Shown here piece by piece: positions 11,463 to 22,281 of a stretch of 64,000 nucleotides of DNA (its first letter is position 1; each line of letters begins with the position of its first letter). Origin of the DNA: Taudactylus pleione (Eukaryota; Chordata; Amphibia; Anura; Myobatrachidae). The notes beneath the pieces were generated by a model. That model did no database searches and had not been told where the DNA came from. It saw only the letters and a program-made list of their open reading frames with translations. The DNA lies in the NCBI GenBank assembly GCA_031769625.1, contig JAUIMM010000202.1, forward strand, positions 8,728,001-8,792,000. Reading direction: 5' to 3'. Position numbers and translations under genes: made by a program.

Positions 11463-12324
11463 TTAAGAGGTGTAGCACTGCAAATAGAGGTGTATCTCTA
11501 GATGCATTGGGGGGACCCTGCGTTTGAGGTCAGACTGGCATGTGTTATAGCATGCTGAGGAATGTGTGGTGGTCAGAGTGGCGTGTTGTGGTATGTGGAA
11601 GCAGATGGGATGGTCAGACGGGCAAGTGTGTTATTTGAAAGCAGGTATGGGTGGCTTGAGTTACATCTGGAGGCACGTGAGGAGGTCCGAGTAGTATGTG
11701 CTCTGCCACTCTTTTTAAGGTATTTGTATAGAGACACTTTGGTGTTGGTTCCGCCTACGTGAGGCCACTTACAGAAATTTTTCCAGGGCCACTTTTAGTT
11801 CCCAATCCGCCCCTGGTAGCGGGTGTACACGTCCACTTGGCACTGGCCAAATCCACACAGTATTAGTCACACCTCTACTTGCCACAATAGGCCCTTGATC
11901 ATTTTAAGCACCAGGCCTATGTGACCCTTCATTCGTCCCCGATAGTTTCTACTACAGGACTGGGTTCAAGAGTTTATAGCTTTACACAATCTCAGTCATT
12001 CTACAGTTTATAATATTAATATTCCAGGAAGAAACCACATTATTTTTTTCCTTACTGATGGGTGAACACTTGACTTGATTTTTAATCAACCATCAGTAAA
12101 CTTATTGGCTGGCAACCCTACAAATGAGGCTACTTGTGAAGTGTGTCTCTGGTGTATATCATATTAATGATTCCCTAAAATATTTATAATGCATCCTGTT
12201 TTATTTCGTCTAAAGTGTGTGGGACTGCTTCAGTTGTAACAGCAAGATAGCAATTAATATGTTCCACCATTTTATAGATGTATTAACTAAGTTTTTTTAT
12301 GGCCATTTCATTCAGGTGCAAAGT
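11463..12324. other. intronic sequence with one short transposon end
   Basis: Mostly unassigned. At 11775-11815 the sequence CCCAATCCGCCCCTGG matches the right terminus of the larger inserted element ending at 61661 (AATCCGCCCCTGG), so a fragment of that family is present. No genes seen. Confidence 0.4.
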
Positions 12325-12735
12325 CATACTTGCCATCTCTCCCTCATTGTCAGGGAGACTCCCTGAAATAGCAGCAATCTCCCTGTCTCCCTGAAGAGTC
12401 TACCAATCTGCCTCATTTCACCTTACCCCCATTATGACATTGTTATATAAAAAAAAATAGAGATATATACATCCAAATGGGATCATTAGTATAATTTCCC
12501 TGCATTGGTTATAAGGCACAATGATCTCTATGGTTACATGTATTTTCTGAGAAGTATCAGTGTGTTTTTAGTAGATCTTACTAACTGCTTTGGGGCTCAT
12601 TTACATGTGTATGTGAATCAATGTTATTATTACACGCCTCTCAGATGTAGCAGTACATGGCCACTTTACCGCCGCGCTAATAGGTGCTGCTTTCACAATC
12701 TCCCTGAAATGCTTTATCAAAAGTAGGCAAGTATG
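12325..12735. mobile_element. CATACTTGCC-ended MITE
   Basis: The element opens with CATACTTGCCATCTCTCCC and closes with AGTAGGCAAGTATG, its inverted complement. The interior contains CAGGGAGACTCCCTGAAATAG and a matching TCCCTGAAATGCTTTATCAA. The first bases recur at 63270 (CATACTTGCCTACCCTCC). About 410 bp, with no transposase. Confidence 0.6.
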
Positions 12736-12836
12736 TGCAAAGTTTGCACTTAACCATGGCAACCTATCAGAATGAATGAGTGTTGTGTTTAAATTGTAAT
12801 GGAGTTGTTGATGAATTTTCCAAATCTCTTGTCTTG

Positions 12837-13140
12837 GGGGTATATTTACTAAAGTGTGGGTTTTTAGAAGTGGAGATGTTGCCCATTGCAACCAATCAGA
12901 TTCTAGCTATTATTTTCTAGAAGGTGCTGGATAAATGTTAAGTAGAATCTGGTTGCTACAGGCAGCATCCATTGTAAGCTTACGAGCAGGGCCTTCCTAC
13001 CTATATATCTGTGTGTTATTACCCAGTTTTGTTCTATTTATGTTTCCAATTGTAAAGCGCAATGGAATATGCTGTGCTATATAGGAAACTGTTAATAAAA
13101 TAATAAAAAATAAAAACCCGCTCTTTAGTAAATATACCCC
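12837..13140. mobile_element. PIF/Harbinger-like MITE (GGGGTATATTTACTAAAG TIR)
   Basis: The terminal inverted repeats GGGGTATATTTACTAAAG and CTTTAGTAAATATACCCC are perfect. TTG flanks both ends (12834-12836 and 13141-13143), giving a 3-bp target duplication. The interior has the GCAACCAATCAGATTCTAGC arm and its partner AGAATCTGGTTGCTAC. A later L2 tail insertion (12971-13115) sits just inside the right end. Confidence 0.8.
12971..13115 (+). mobile_element. L2-like LINE 3' tail nested in a MITE
   Basis: The piece reads ATTGTAAGCTTACGAGCAGG, then TTGTAAAGCGCAATGGAATA and GCTATATAGGAAACTG, ending in an AATAAAATAATAAAA tail. This is the usual 3'-UTR of L2-type elements. It interrupts the surrounding MITE, so it is younger than that element. 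Confidence 0.7.
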
Positions 13141-13184
13141 TTGGTCTCTACTCTGAGCATCACGGATTCTGAGTACCACTCACA

Positions 13185-13365
13185 TCCTTTTTCCCGTTAG
13201 ATTGTAAGCTCTTCCTACCATTTGTTTTCATATCTGTATTTATTTTGTATTCTATCATCTGTCCCTGTTTTATGTATGCCCTGTTTTTTCCACCGTCCTT
13301 TGCTGCAATTACTGGTGCTTAACACATCAACAACATTAACAATAATTACTTGTTAATTACAATTG
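13185..13365 (+). mobile_element. L2-like LINE 3' UTR fragment
   Basis: It starts TTAGATTGTAAGCTCTTCC and runs through a pyrimidine-rich 3' UTR to an AACATTAACAATAATTA tail. Same general layout as the tails at 49845-50212 and 53215-53775, but more diverged. Confidence 0.5.
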
Positions 13366-13752
13366 CAACCTGTAGAGATAATAAAATGTGTATACAATAT
13401 TTTAACATACTAGCTCTATATACCCTGTCCGCCCCAGTGAATATGTTACTAATCATGAGGATACTCATATGTAGTCAACGCTATGCTGGGATCTTCAGTA
13501 ATTCTATTGCAGCAAAATCACTGAGACGTGAGGTTTATTCACTGCAACCATTACTTTTCTCCACAGTGACAAAGCATGTAGAGGTGTGCACAGTACAGTC
13601 CTTTCTTCTCCCCGGTTATATAAAATGTGAATGCATTCGCCTATTGCAGGTTACTTGCCTGTGGGTTTTTCATATTTCTCTTAAGTTTTTAACAAAAGGC
13701 TGTACACAAAAAATTACGTACGTCCCTGAACAACAACACATAATGAAAGCTG
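13366..13752. other. intronic sequence, target of DIRS copy 1
   Basis: Nothing recognised. The last bases (AATGAAAGCTG) are the left flank of the DIRS insertion. Confidence 0.45.
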
Positions 13753-13912
13753 TTTCTACTTCAGGGTCCATAGGGTATCCACAGGATACCTTGGGGTATA
13801 GGTGTGACGTCAGTCATCGGGCACCATAGAGTTAAGCTTTCAGCCTCCCAGGATGTACTAGGGACCCCCTCCTATACCCCGCCCCCGAGCCAAGGCACCT
13901 CAGTTTAGTTTG
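13753..13912. repeat. DIRS copy 1 left inverted terminal repeat
   Basis: About 160 bp from TTTCTACTTCAGGG to AGGCACCTCAGTTTAGTT. It is complementary to the right ITR, which carries the same block inverted from AACTAACTGAGGTGCC onward. It contains GGTGTGACGTCAGTC with a CRE-like TGACGTCA, which could serve as a promoter element (inference). Confidence 0.9.
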
Positions 13913-14840
13913 GTGCCTGGCCGGAGTCGGGTGCACCTGTCGGAGTGGGGGCTAGAAGAGCCCCTGAAGCTTTCTTCTATGCAGCTGTGGCTGCACATCT
14001 GGATGTACAGCATGGACAGTCAGTCCTGACGTCCATGCTGTCTTCCCTACACCCCCGCCGGTACCAGAACGCCGGTACCGATCCGGGGATGCTGGTGAGC
14101 ATCTGGGGTCACAGCTAGCGGTGACCCCAGATGTTCCGGACCATGGCCGGATTCAAGGGGGACAAAGGTAAGCAGCGGGGTCCTGCGGTGGGTCCCCGCT
14201 GATCACATGGTCCTGAGTCCCCCAGGCAGGGGGCTCCCTGGGGACTGGCTGCAGCGTGGAGCCAGGCGACCAACTTGCGCTTCCACTACCCCCTGGGACA
14301 GCGGACCGCAGCAGAGCGGTAGCGCTACGGCGTCCCAGGGGTTAAATGCATGCCAGGGGAGCGCGCCTTCCCTGTCTCACAGCCGGCGCCTCCCCCGCTG
14401 CACACAGCCCTCTCTGCACGCTGCCGACTGGTCCTGTGGCAGCGCTCCTCCCCCAGGCCAGCCTCCTCTCTGCTCCTCGGCGGCCATCTTCCTCTGAACG
14501 CATGGTGAATGTTGCTGGAAGCCTGGACGGAAGCATCGTGGTCTGGGTCCCCCCGCATACCTCTCCTCCGATTTGGGTCAGGTCTGTGTATGCTGCGCTG
14601 TGTCCTACCAGGCCCTGTGTCTGCGTAGTTGATTGATCAGCGCTGTTAGTGGAGGAATTGATATTTCTTTGCATTGTATGTGACTGTGCTAGCGCTGCTG
14701 CCTGTAACTTTTCTTCTAAACTGTCAGCTTTATTACTATCCCTGTTCTTTCTGCTAAGCCCTTGCGGTGCGGTGCTGCGGGGTGGTCTCTCGCCTATTTG
14801 ATATATAATTGGTGAGAGGGGTCACATACTTGGTGCCATC
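13913..14840 (+). other. DIRS copy 1 leader (5' untranslated) region
   Basis: About 930 bp of GC-rich sequence between the left ITR and the gag start. It contains a hairpin (AGCATCTGGGGTCACAGCTA with GTGACCCCAGATGTTCC, near 14098-14137). The short frames on both strands here are not conserved as proteins between the two copies and are treated as noncoding. Confidence 0.7.
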
Positions 14841-16196
14841 ATGTCTGAAAGTGATTTTCCTCTCCGGCTACAGTGTACTACGCGTAAAGTACTGTTAGCG
14901 GAGGGGGAGGGTAGCGCGGAGGGCCTCTGCCGGCAGTGTTTGTCCATGGCACGACCTCTTACGGTTACAGCACCGGTACAGGAGCCGCCCTGGGCTTGTT
15001 TCGCTCAGGCGCTTACAACCTTAGTGGGCCAGTTAGCTCCGCAACCCGCGTTTACACCGATGGGTTTGTCCCAGCAGTCAGTGGTGTCGTCACCCATGCA
15101 GGGTTTCCCACGACAATTGGTGGTACCCCACAGTCTCCCTATTTCCCCGCTCCCGGTTTCTCAGGAGCCGGCGTGGGTTAACTCCCTGACGAGTTCTGTA
15201 CAGCACTTGTCGGATGTGTTGCAAGGGGAGTCTGTGATCCGGCCACATAAACGGCCGGTGGCGTCTCTGTCGGCTCCTTATGAGGATGACGAGGGGACGT
15301 CTGATGATGGGGAGATTCTGGATCCTTACGATCAGGAACCTCTCCATACTAAGGACGCTGGCGCTAAGTCCAAGGTATATATTCCTGGACTTATTCGGGC
15401 AGTCCGCACAGCCTTGGTGATTGAGGACGAAGTTCCCCCAGCGGCTAAATCTAAGTATGCCTTTTTTAAAGATGTGAAGGGCGATGCCACAGTATTTCCC
15501 CTTTCAGGTCAGTTAGTGGACCATTTAGAGGAGGCTTATCCGTTCGCGGATAATTCTTTTGCAAAGTGGGAATCCCCTCCACAGGTGGATTCTCACGTGA
15601 CCCGTCTTGTCCGTAGTGCCACTTTGCCGATGTCATCCATATCCTCCCTTAAGGATGCTACGGACCGCAAGGTGGAGATCTGCCTGAAGTCCGCTTATTC
15701 CCTTGCGGGGGGGGCAGCACGACCGGCTATGGCCATTTGCTGGGTTGCCAGAGGGATGGAGCGCTGGGCGGATTCATTAGAGGCATCTTTTGATTCCGAC
15801 TGTCCGGCCGAACAGGCGGAGTTGATTGGTAATCTCCGTGATTCGGCCACTTATATCAGCGAGGCGGCCTTAGACATTAGTACTCTGGTGTCTAGAATTT
15901 CTTCAGCAGCGGTGGCTGCTCGTCGCACCTTGTGGCTGCGATCCTGGAAGGCGGACGCAGATTCCAAAAGGGGTCTGGAGGCGTTGCCATTTACCGGAGA
16001 AGTTCTCTTCGGTCCGGATCTGGATAAGATTGTGGCCACGCTGGCGGCAGCCAAATCGGCTTGTCTCCCGTCGGCCGCTGCTCCTTCTGGTTCTGGACCA
16101 TCGTCCTTTCGGTCATCTAGGGCCCAGGGCAGGCCCAAACCACAGTCGTTTCCTCGACAGGCTGGCCCTAAGAAATCGGCCAAGCCCCGGAAGTAG
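14841..16196 (+). pseudogene. DIRS copy 1 Gag-like ORF (451 aa)
   Basis: First ORF of the element, probably its nucleocapsid/Gag-like protein. The start MSESDFP is shared with copy 2, which fixes the initiator. The N-terminus has a potential zinc ribbon, but the second of four cysteines (residue 15, Cys in copy 2) is Arg here. The middle is acidic (YEDDEGTSDDGEILDPYD). The C-terminus is basic and proline-rich (RAQGRPKPQSFPRQ). Compared with copy 2 it lacks a 51-bp in-frame segment after the LVDHLEEA region (near 15535). It stops 17 codons early because a CAG is TAG at its end. It overlaps the RT frame by about 165 bp. The protein is near complete but altered. Confidence 0.75.
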
Positions 16197-17043
16197 GCAT
16201 GGAGTACCAGACGTCCGGCCCCCAAGCCAGATGACAAGCCTGCGGCCTGACGGTCCGGGCCTCCCTTTGGGGGATCCCAAAGTGAGAGGCCGCCTGCTGC
16301 AGTTCGCCCAGTGTTGGTCGGTCACTATGACAGACACTTTGGTTCTCGAGGTGGTCTCCCACGGGTACGCCCTCTCCTTCCGGCACAGACCCCCGGCTCG
16401 ATTCTTCACCATGGGTCTACCATCAGACCGGAACAAGGCTACGGAGCTGCGGAAGGTATTGCACACTATGCTCCAGGCTGGAGTTATAGTGCCTGTTCCA
16501 TTCTCACAGAGGGGCCAGGGTTTCTATTCAAATCTATTTTTGGTACAGAAACCCAATGGGTCGTATCGTCCGATTCTCAACCTCAAAGCTCTCAACAGGT
16601 CTTTGCGGGTACCGAAGTTTTGGATGGAGACACTACGGTCCATCATTCTGGCGCTGGAACCTGGGGACTACATGGTGTCATTGGACATACAGGACGCTTA
16701 CCTGCATGTCCCTATTCTTTTGCGCCATCAACAGTTCCTCAGGTTTGCAATCCGCAGCGACCACTTCCAGTTTTGGGCGTTACCTTTTGGCCTGGCGACA
16801 GCACCACGTGTGTTCACCAAGGTGATGGCGGTCATGGCGGTTCTCTCCGCGGCTGCAGGGAGTCCGCATGTTGCCGTACTTGGACGACCTTTTATTGGTG
16901 GCAGGATCTCCAGAGCTCCTTCTACGCCACTTGGGCCTGACCATTGCACTACTGCAACGGCACGGCTGGATAATCAACTGACAGAAGTCCACTCTAATCC
17001 CGTCTCGGAGGATTCTGCACCTCGGAGCCTTATTGGACTCTGA
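16030..17043 (+). pseudogene. DIRS copy 1 reverse transcriptase, N-terminal part, frameshifted
   Basis: This frame carries RT motifs up to motif B: YSNLFLVQKPNGSYRPILN, then MVSLDIQDAYLHVPI with the first catalytic Asp, then WALPFGLATAPRVF. Near 16848-16855 copy 1 has one net extra base relative to copy 2. The frame shifts just before the YLDD catalytic box, which lies intact in sequence but in another frame at 16877-16888. In the correct frame a TGG has also become TGA at 16979-16981. RT activity is therefore lost. The family is DIRS RT, which resembles Ty3/gypsy RT. Confidence 0.85.
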
Positions 17044-18913
17044 ACAGCAGAGGATCTTCATGACGGAGGAAAAGATCTCTGCTTTACAGTCGAGGGTGCG
17101 CAGTTGTCTGCTCAGTCGCCGGGTGTCTCTACACTCGGCGATGAGGTTACTGGGCTCCATGGTGTCGGTATTCGACATGGTGGAATATGCCCAGTTTCAC
17201 TCCAGACCTCTGCAGCACCTGATTCTGTCCAAGTGGAACAGGCTGCCGCAGTCTCTGAAGTCCCATATAATTGTGCTCACCCCGGAGGTTCGCCTGTCCC
17301 TTGCCTGGTGGTTACAGATGACTCATCTCAGAGGGGGACGTCCGTTCTGGGTTCCAAATTGGGTCCTGTTGACAACGGACGCCAGTCTTCGGGGCTGGGG
17401 AGCAGTTTCGGGTCCACACTTGTTCCAGGGCAGGTGGACGCCGACAGAAGCGGAGCTTCCAATCAATATCCTGGAACTCCGTGCGGTCTTCAATGCTCTC
17501 CAGCAGGCACATCGGGTTCTCCAGGGTCGCCCGGTACAGGTCCAGTCGGACAACGCTACCACCGTGGCCTATATAAACAGGCAAGGAGGAACCCGTAGTC
17601 GGGCGGCTCTCGTGGAGGTCTCTCAGATCCTGGTATGGGCGGAGCGCAATCTTCCGGCCATATCAGCGGTCTTCATCCCGGGAGTGCTAAATTGGGAGGC
17701 GGACTTTCTAAGTCGCCAGGACGTTCATCCGGGGGAATGGTCCCTGCACCCGGACGTTTTTCAACTGCTGGTGGACAGATGGGGTCTTCCAGAGATCGAC
17801 CTCATGGCGCAACAACAAGTTGCCGGTGTACGGGTCTCGCAAAAGAGACGAAGGGGCGTCTCTGGTGGATGCTCTGTCCGTCCGGTGGACGTTCCGGTTC
17901 ACATACCTGTTCCCTCCGGTCTCCCTTCTTCCACGGGTAATCCGGAAATTCAAACAGGAAGGAGGGACGCTCCTGTTGATAGCTCCCGCGTGGCCCAGAC
18001 GGCACTGGTTCTCAGACCTTCAGGGTGTGTCCGTGGACAGTACTCTGCGGTTGCCGCTACGACCGGACATTCTGTCTCAGGGTCCTTTCCTTCTCCCGGA
18101 CCTGACTTGGCTGTCTTTGACGGCGTGGCTGTTGAGACGGCCATGCTGAGGTCCCGGGGGTTTTCCAGCTCTGTAGTGCGTACCATGTTGCGAGCTCGGA
18201 AACCGTCTTCCGCTAGGATATACCATCGCGTGTGGCATATGTTCTTCCAGTGGTGTCGACCGAGAGGTTATGCACCACGGGAGTTTCGTCTGTCTCGGAT
18301 TCTCGCCTTCCTACAAGCGGGACTAGATCATGGGCTTCGCCTTGCTTCTTTGAAGGTACAGGTTTCGGCCCTATCTGTCTGGTTTCTCCGTAGGATTGCT
18401 ACAATCCCGGATGTGCGCACCTTTATGCAAGGTGATCTCCGCATTCAGCCGCCCTTTGTTCCACCTGTGGCGCCTTGGGATTTGGCTGTGGTCCTGAGGG
18501 CTCTCCAAGGACCGCAGTTTGAACCACTGGGCTCAGTGGATCTTAAATGGTTGACAGCTAAGACTGTTTTCCTTCTGGCTATTGCTTCGGCCAGATGTGT
18601 TTCTGATTTAGGGGCTCTTTCTTGTAGACCCCCTTTCTTGGTTTTTCATGGGAACAGGGCAGTGCTCCGCACTCGGCCCGAGTTTCTTCCCAAAGTTGTT
18701 TCCCAGTTTCATGTTAACGAGGAAATCGTTGTTCCGGCCTTTAACTCACCGGGTCTTTCCGTGGGTGAGGCCTCTTTGGATGTTGTGCGGGCCTTAAGGA
18801 CTTATGTTGACCGCACTTCTTCGTTTAGGAAGTCGGACGCTTTGTTGTCCTCTATGGCTTCCGTAAAAAGGGTTGGCCTGCCTCAAAGCACACTTTGGCA
18901 GCCTGGATCCTGA
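17033..18913 (+). pseudogene. DIRS copy 1 RNase H joined in frame to tyrosine recombinase (626 aa ORF)
   Basis: The N-terminal 265 or so residues are the RT C-terminus and RNase H: LLTTDASLRGWGA, then ILELRAVFNAL, then VQSDNATTVAYIN (the D-E-D set). After PEIDLMA an 8-bp deletion near 17809 moves the ORF from the RT frame into the YR frame. The rest is therefore out-of-frame spacer followed by the YR domain (from about 18143). The YR motif read as ARRVSEL in copy 2 is ARCVSDL here (Cys at 18596-18598), removing the first catalytic Arg by a CGT-to-TGT change. A 1-bp deletion near 18845 and a 13-bp deletion near 18909 then end the frame before the His-x-x-Arg and Tyr boxes. The fusion is accidental and inactive. 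Confidence 0.85.
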
Positions 18914-19151
18914 AGCTTATCTTCATGAAGGCCTACCGGTTCCTCCTTCTCTGAAGGCTCATTCCACTAGGTCTGTGGGTCCTTCGTGGGCAGCTCGACG
19001 TGGTTCCTCTGCAGTCCAGATCTGCAAGGCTGCTACGTGGTCCTCTGTCCATACCTTCGTGAGGTATTACAGGTTTGACACCTTCGCCTCTCAGGATGCT
19101 TCCTTCAGGCGGTGGATTCTCCTTTCTGCACAGGAGCGTCCCCACCCTTAA
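18914..19151 (+). pseudogene. DIRS copy 1 YR C-terminal remnant
   Basis: The remaining recombinase sequence continues in another frame, with LKAHSTRSVGPSWAARRG (HxxR box) and TFVRYYRFDTFA (catalytic Tyr), ending at TAA near 19149. It is separated from the rest of YR by the 1-bp and 13-bp deletions, so it is not translated as part of the enzyme. Confidence 0.85.
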
Positions 19152-19171
19152 AGGATACAGCTTTGGGACAT

Positions 19172-19284
19172 CCCCAAGGTATCCTGTGGGATACCCTATG
19201 GACCCTGAAGTAGAAAATATGAGATATGGTAAGAACTTACCCTTGTTATCTCTATTTCTACGAAGTCCATAGGGTTCCACAGGA
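19172..19284. repeat. DIRS copy 1 internal complementary region (joined-ends sequence)
   Basis: The first half (CCCCAAGGTATCCTGTGG...CCTGAAGTAGAAA) is the reverse complement of the start of the left ITR. It continues directly into ATATGAGATATGGTAAGAAC...TTCCACAGGA, the reverse complement of the end of the right ITR. The region therefore equals the two element ends joined. In the DIRS replication model it acts as the template that completes the circle junction. Confidence 0.9.
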
Positions 19285-19431
19285 CTCCCATTCCTGTCGC
19301 ACCTGTGCTGCAGATGGGCTTTGCTCTGGTCACCGGTTTTTCCGTCTCCCTCTGGTGAGAATGTGATTCTTGTGTGTATCCAGATCTTGTTTTCTCTCTC
19401 TTCCTTCTCCTCCTCCGGCCTATGGCTTGGT

Positions 19432-19621
19432 AACTAACTGAGGTGCCTTGGCTCGGGGGCGGGGTATAGGAGGGGGACCTAGTGCATCCTGGGAGGCTGA
19501 AAGCTTAACTCTTTGGTGCCTGATGACTGACGTCACACCTATACCCCAAGGTATCCTGTGGAACCCTATGGACTTCGTAGAAATAGAGATAACAAGGGTA
19601 AGTTCTTACCATATCTCATAT
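19432..19621. repeat. DIRS copy 1 right inverted terminal repeat
   Basis: Inverted copy of the left ITR (AACTAACTGAGGTGCC...CTATGGACTTCGTAGAAA), followed by an extra 40-odd bp (TAGAGATAACAAGGGTAAG...ATCTCATAT) that the left ITR lacks. This asymmetry is mirrored in the internal complementary region. Confidence 0.9.
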
Positions 19622-22281
19622 TTTTTCTAGTCCTTTTTTAAATTTATACTTATCAGTTTAGCATTTCTTTAAATAAACTCAATGTTGGTTCATGAAGCAT
19701 TTAAAAGCTACCACATTATATAATACTGTCTGTTAGAGTGTTAATATGGTCACAGATTCTTTTAAAGAACACCTATTATCTGTACAGAACTCAGTGCCGC
19801 CATTTTGTTTTATGTCCGGACCTCCTACTAATTCTGTATGCGCCAGTGGAGTTCCTTACGTACTTCATGACTGATATTCATGAGGCGCTGGCTTCTAGGA
19901 TATGGTGACTTCCACTGTGCATAGGCGACTAGACCTCCTGCATAGTTGACAACCTAGGTCATCATGCTTAAATCCATTATAACTAGAGATTAGCCAAATT
20001 AGCGCAAGTTCGGATTTATCTTATTGGCGATCCAAAACACGTGAGATCCTGATAGCCAATAACCTGCTGTTCTTCAGATCCAAACATAACTGAGTAGAAC
20101 CGAACCACTTATCTGTAATTATAACTTAACTTCTAAACAAAAAGCCATCTTGTAGCATTCACCAATATCAATGTAAGGTTTTTATATATACTGTCAGTAC
20201 AAAATGTATGGTTGTTATCCACCTCAATGTAGGTCCTCCAATATTCGCAATTTTAGGCTCAAATAGTATTACTGCCTTGCCCTTCAGTGTTTTGACGATG
20301 AATTCTGGCGTATCGAAATAATGCTTCCTCCATGTAATATCATTATTTAAAATCTTTCCTGTTTTGTTGACCTCCAAATCTTCTGCATATGTTATTGTGA
20401 CTTTTATTAGCTGTTATATATAAAGTAACATGAATTGAAGTTCCAGTTTGTATTAAAAATCATTGATTTATAATAGCTATGTAGAAAAGTATTCTACTTG
20501 CAGTATCCTTTAACTTATTATTTTTCTGACAGGAAGTTTAGAGTGCATAGGGAATTTTATCACACCAGCCGACTTAAATAAATCCTAGCTTGGTTCCATT
20601 TTCTGGTATCCAGCCGGAGAGTGGTATAACAACCATTTTGCCTACAGTGTTTACTAGGCAGTGTGCACTCAATGAGGGAAAGCTATTGATCGGTGTGTAC
20701 CTTTTTCCTTTCCTTTACATCTTCCTTCTGCTTTTACTGCTCATTAATTATGCAAATGAGCGCTGATCTTCTCTTCAGTGCTAGTGTATGTGTACAATGG
20801 ACTGTTGGGTTCTATTGTTCTATGATTTGGGGACTTCTTGTAGTATTTAACAGTTGACAGTTTGCTAAAGAAAATGTCTCCTAAATAGCTTAAAAAAAGA
20901 CTTTAGGTAACATGTTTATAAAATTGGGCTGTATTGACCCACAGGAACCAACCGGACCTTTGTTTTGAATTTGTAAGCTGCTCTAGAAAAAGGACAGCTT
21001 GATTCTGATTGGTTGCTATGGGTTACACCACATCTATTTTCTGTGTAACTGTCCGCAAGTACATTTTATTTTATTGATCTCTCATTGTCCGAGATGAGTC
21101 CTGTCTATGCAGCTACTTAATCTCATGATCATGAAGTTTTATGTACTCCTATTAATATATTCACTTTGTATTTTGATGGGTTAAATAGAGCTACGGTGTG
21201 CAATGCTGATCTGATATAGAGCCAGCCACAGACCATTTACCTGTGTTTTTGCCGCTGCCTGAGGGCTCTTTGTTTTCCAGTCCATTCTCTTTGCTTCAGA
21301 AAACCCACTCCTCTCAACAGTAACCGATTGCCACTTTGTAAAGTGTCTGCACATTAGCTAAAAATTCTGCATTGAAGGTTGCCATGGTGACCAAAGGCCT
21401 ATCATTTAGAGTTAAATCTTAAACATATAGTACACAAAACAACTCTTTCTTGGGGAAAAAAATAAACCTAAAACAATAGACAGAAACAAAAAGAAATATT
21501 ATTTGGCACTGCACAGTAAAAGGTAACGCTTTATAAACTGTATTTTGTGCAATACCTGGAGCTTTAAAATGGAAACAGTGAGCCCCCACACCCCCCTTCT
21601 GTCTCTCTGACTCAGAGAAGGAGGCAACGAGCAGGGCCCGGAATAGCTCTGATGCTGTCATCTGTGGACAGCCGCTGATTTTCCAGTTTTCACAAGCTAA
21701 CAGGCTTCCCCTAATCCTTCAGTCGTAGTGTGTTTCAGAGATGGTCAATTGACCTCTGTAATCTACATTTAACTGCAGGACTGGCTCTTCTGGCTTCTTT
21801 TCCAGCTACTGATGCTTCCTATCTTTCCTATGTGTTGTGTGTCTCTGTGTTCTCATAATACCTTCTCATTTTTTAGTGGGGGGCTTTTTTTACCCTTCAC
21901 TTTCCTTACTTTTGAGTTTTAGGTAAAGCTGCGAGTTTTTTTTTTTGCATGGTTTGTGTTACTAACCTGATTTTCTAGTTTGTTTTTCTTTTAAGCTCTG
22001 GTATTTTTAAATTGATCTACAATTTGTTAGTTTTCTGTGCCTTTTTGCATTGTTCCCTCCTTCTGTCAGCTTCCTTGTTCATATTACTCTAGTGTGTGTT
22101 CCTTTCTATCCTACACACTTATTTTGACCTCTCCTTTGTTCATTTTCTGTGTTTCTTTGCCCTCCACTTCTAATATCAAGAAGCTCAGATGCCAGCATGA
22201 CCCCCAGACACAAGCCATACCCAACCTCGTTGGCCGCCCTTATTGAAGGCACTCAACGGCCTTTCTTGTTCCTTGTCACAG
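19622..22281. other. intron upstream of the ABR exon
   Basis: About 2.7 kb without clear mobile elements, the least repetitive stretch in the window. A GATTCTGATTGGTTGCTATG block near 21002-21025 resembles the core of the frog MITE at 12837. Pyrimidine-rich sequence increases from 21750 to 22180. No other exon was recognised. Confidence 0.5.
22240..22281 (+). promoter_or_regulatory. splice acceptor region of the ABR exon
   Basis: A branch-point-like CTCAAC (near 22250) is followed by the pyrimidine tract CCTTTCTTGTTCCTTGTCAC and AG, with the exon starting at 22282. The spacing of about 30 nt from branch site to AG is normal. Confidence 0.75.

Larger units (their letters stand above)
13753..19621 (+). 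mobile_element. DIRS-type tyrosine-recombinase retrotransposon, copy 1 (defective)
   Basis: A 5.87-kb element starting TTTCTACTTCAGGGTCC and ending TTACCATATCTCATAT. It has inverted terminal repeats, gag, RT/RNase H, YR and an internal complementary region near the 3' end. It lies in the same orientation as the ABR exon. No target duplication is visible, as expected for a recombinase-integrated element. It is highly similar to copy 2 (40998-46842) along its whole length. Lesions: a 51-bp gap and an early stop in gag, a +1 frameshift and a stop in RT, an 8-bp deletion after RNase H, and a catalytic Arg change plus two deletions in YR. It cannot make its own enzymes. Confidence 0.93.

Noticed and set aside
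14325..14674. Minus-strand and plus-strand frames in the DIRS leader
   Set aside because: GC-rich shadows. Differences between copies 1 and 2 do not preserve the frames.
17033..18913. A functional RNase H-recombinase fusion enzyme
   Set aside because: The join comes from an 8-bp deletion, the catalytic Arg is lost, and the frame ends before the His and Tyr boxes.
22149..22281. Upstream in-frame extension of the ABR exon to an ATG at 22149
   Set aside because: This part is the pyrimidine-rich acceptor region and does not resemble ABR. The match begins exactly at the splice acceptor.
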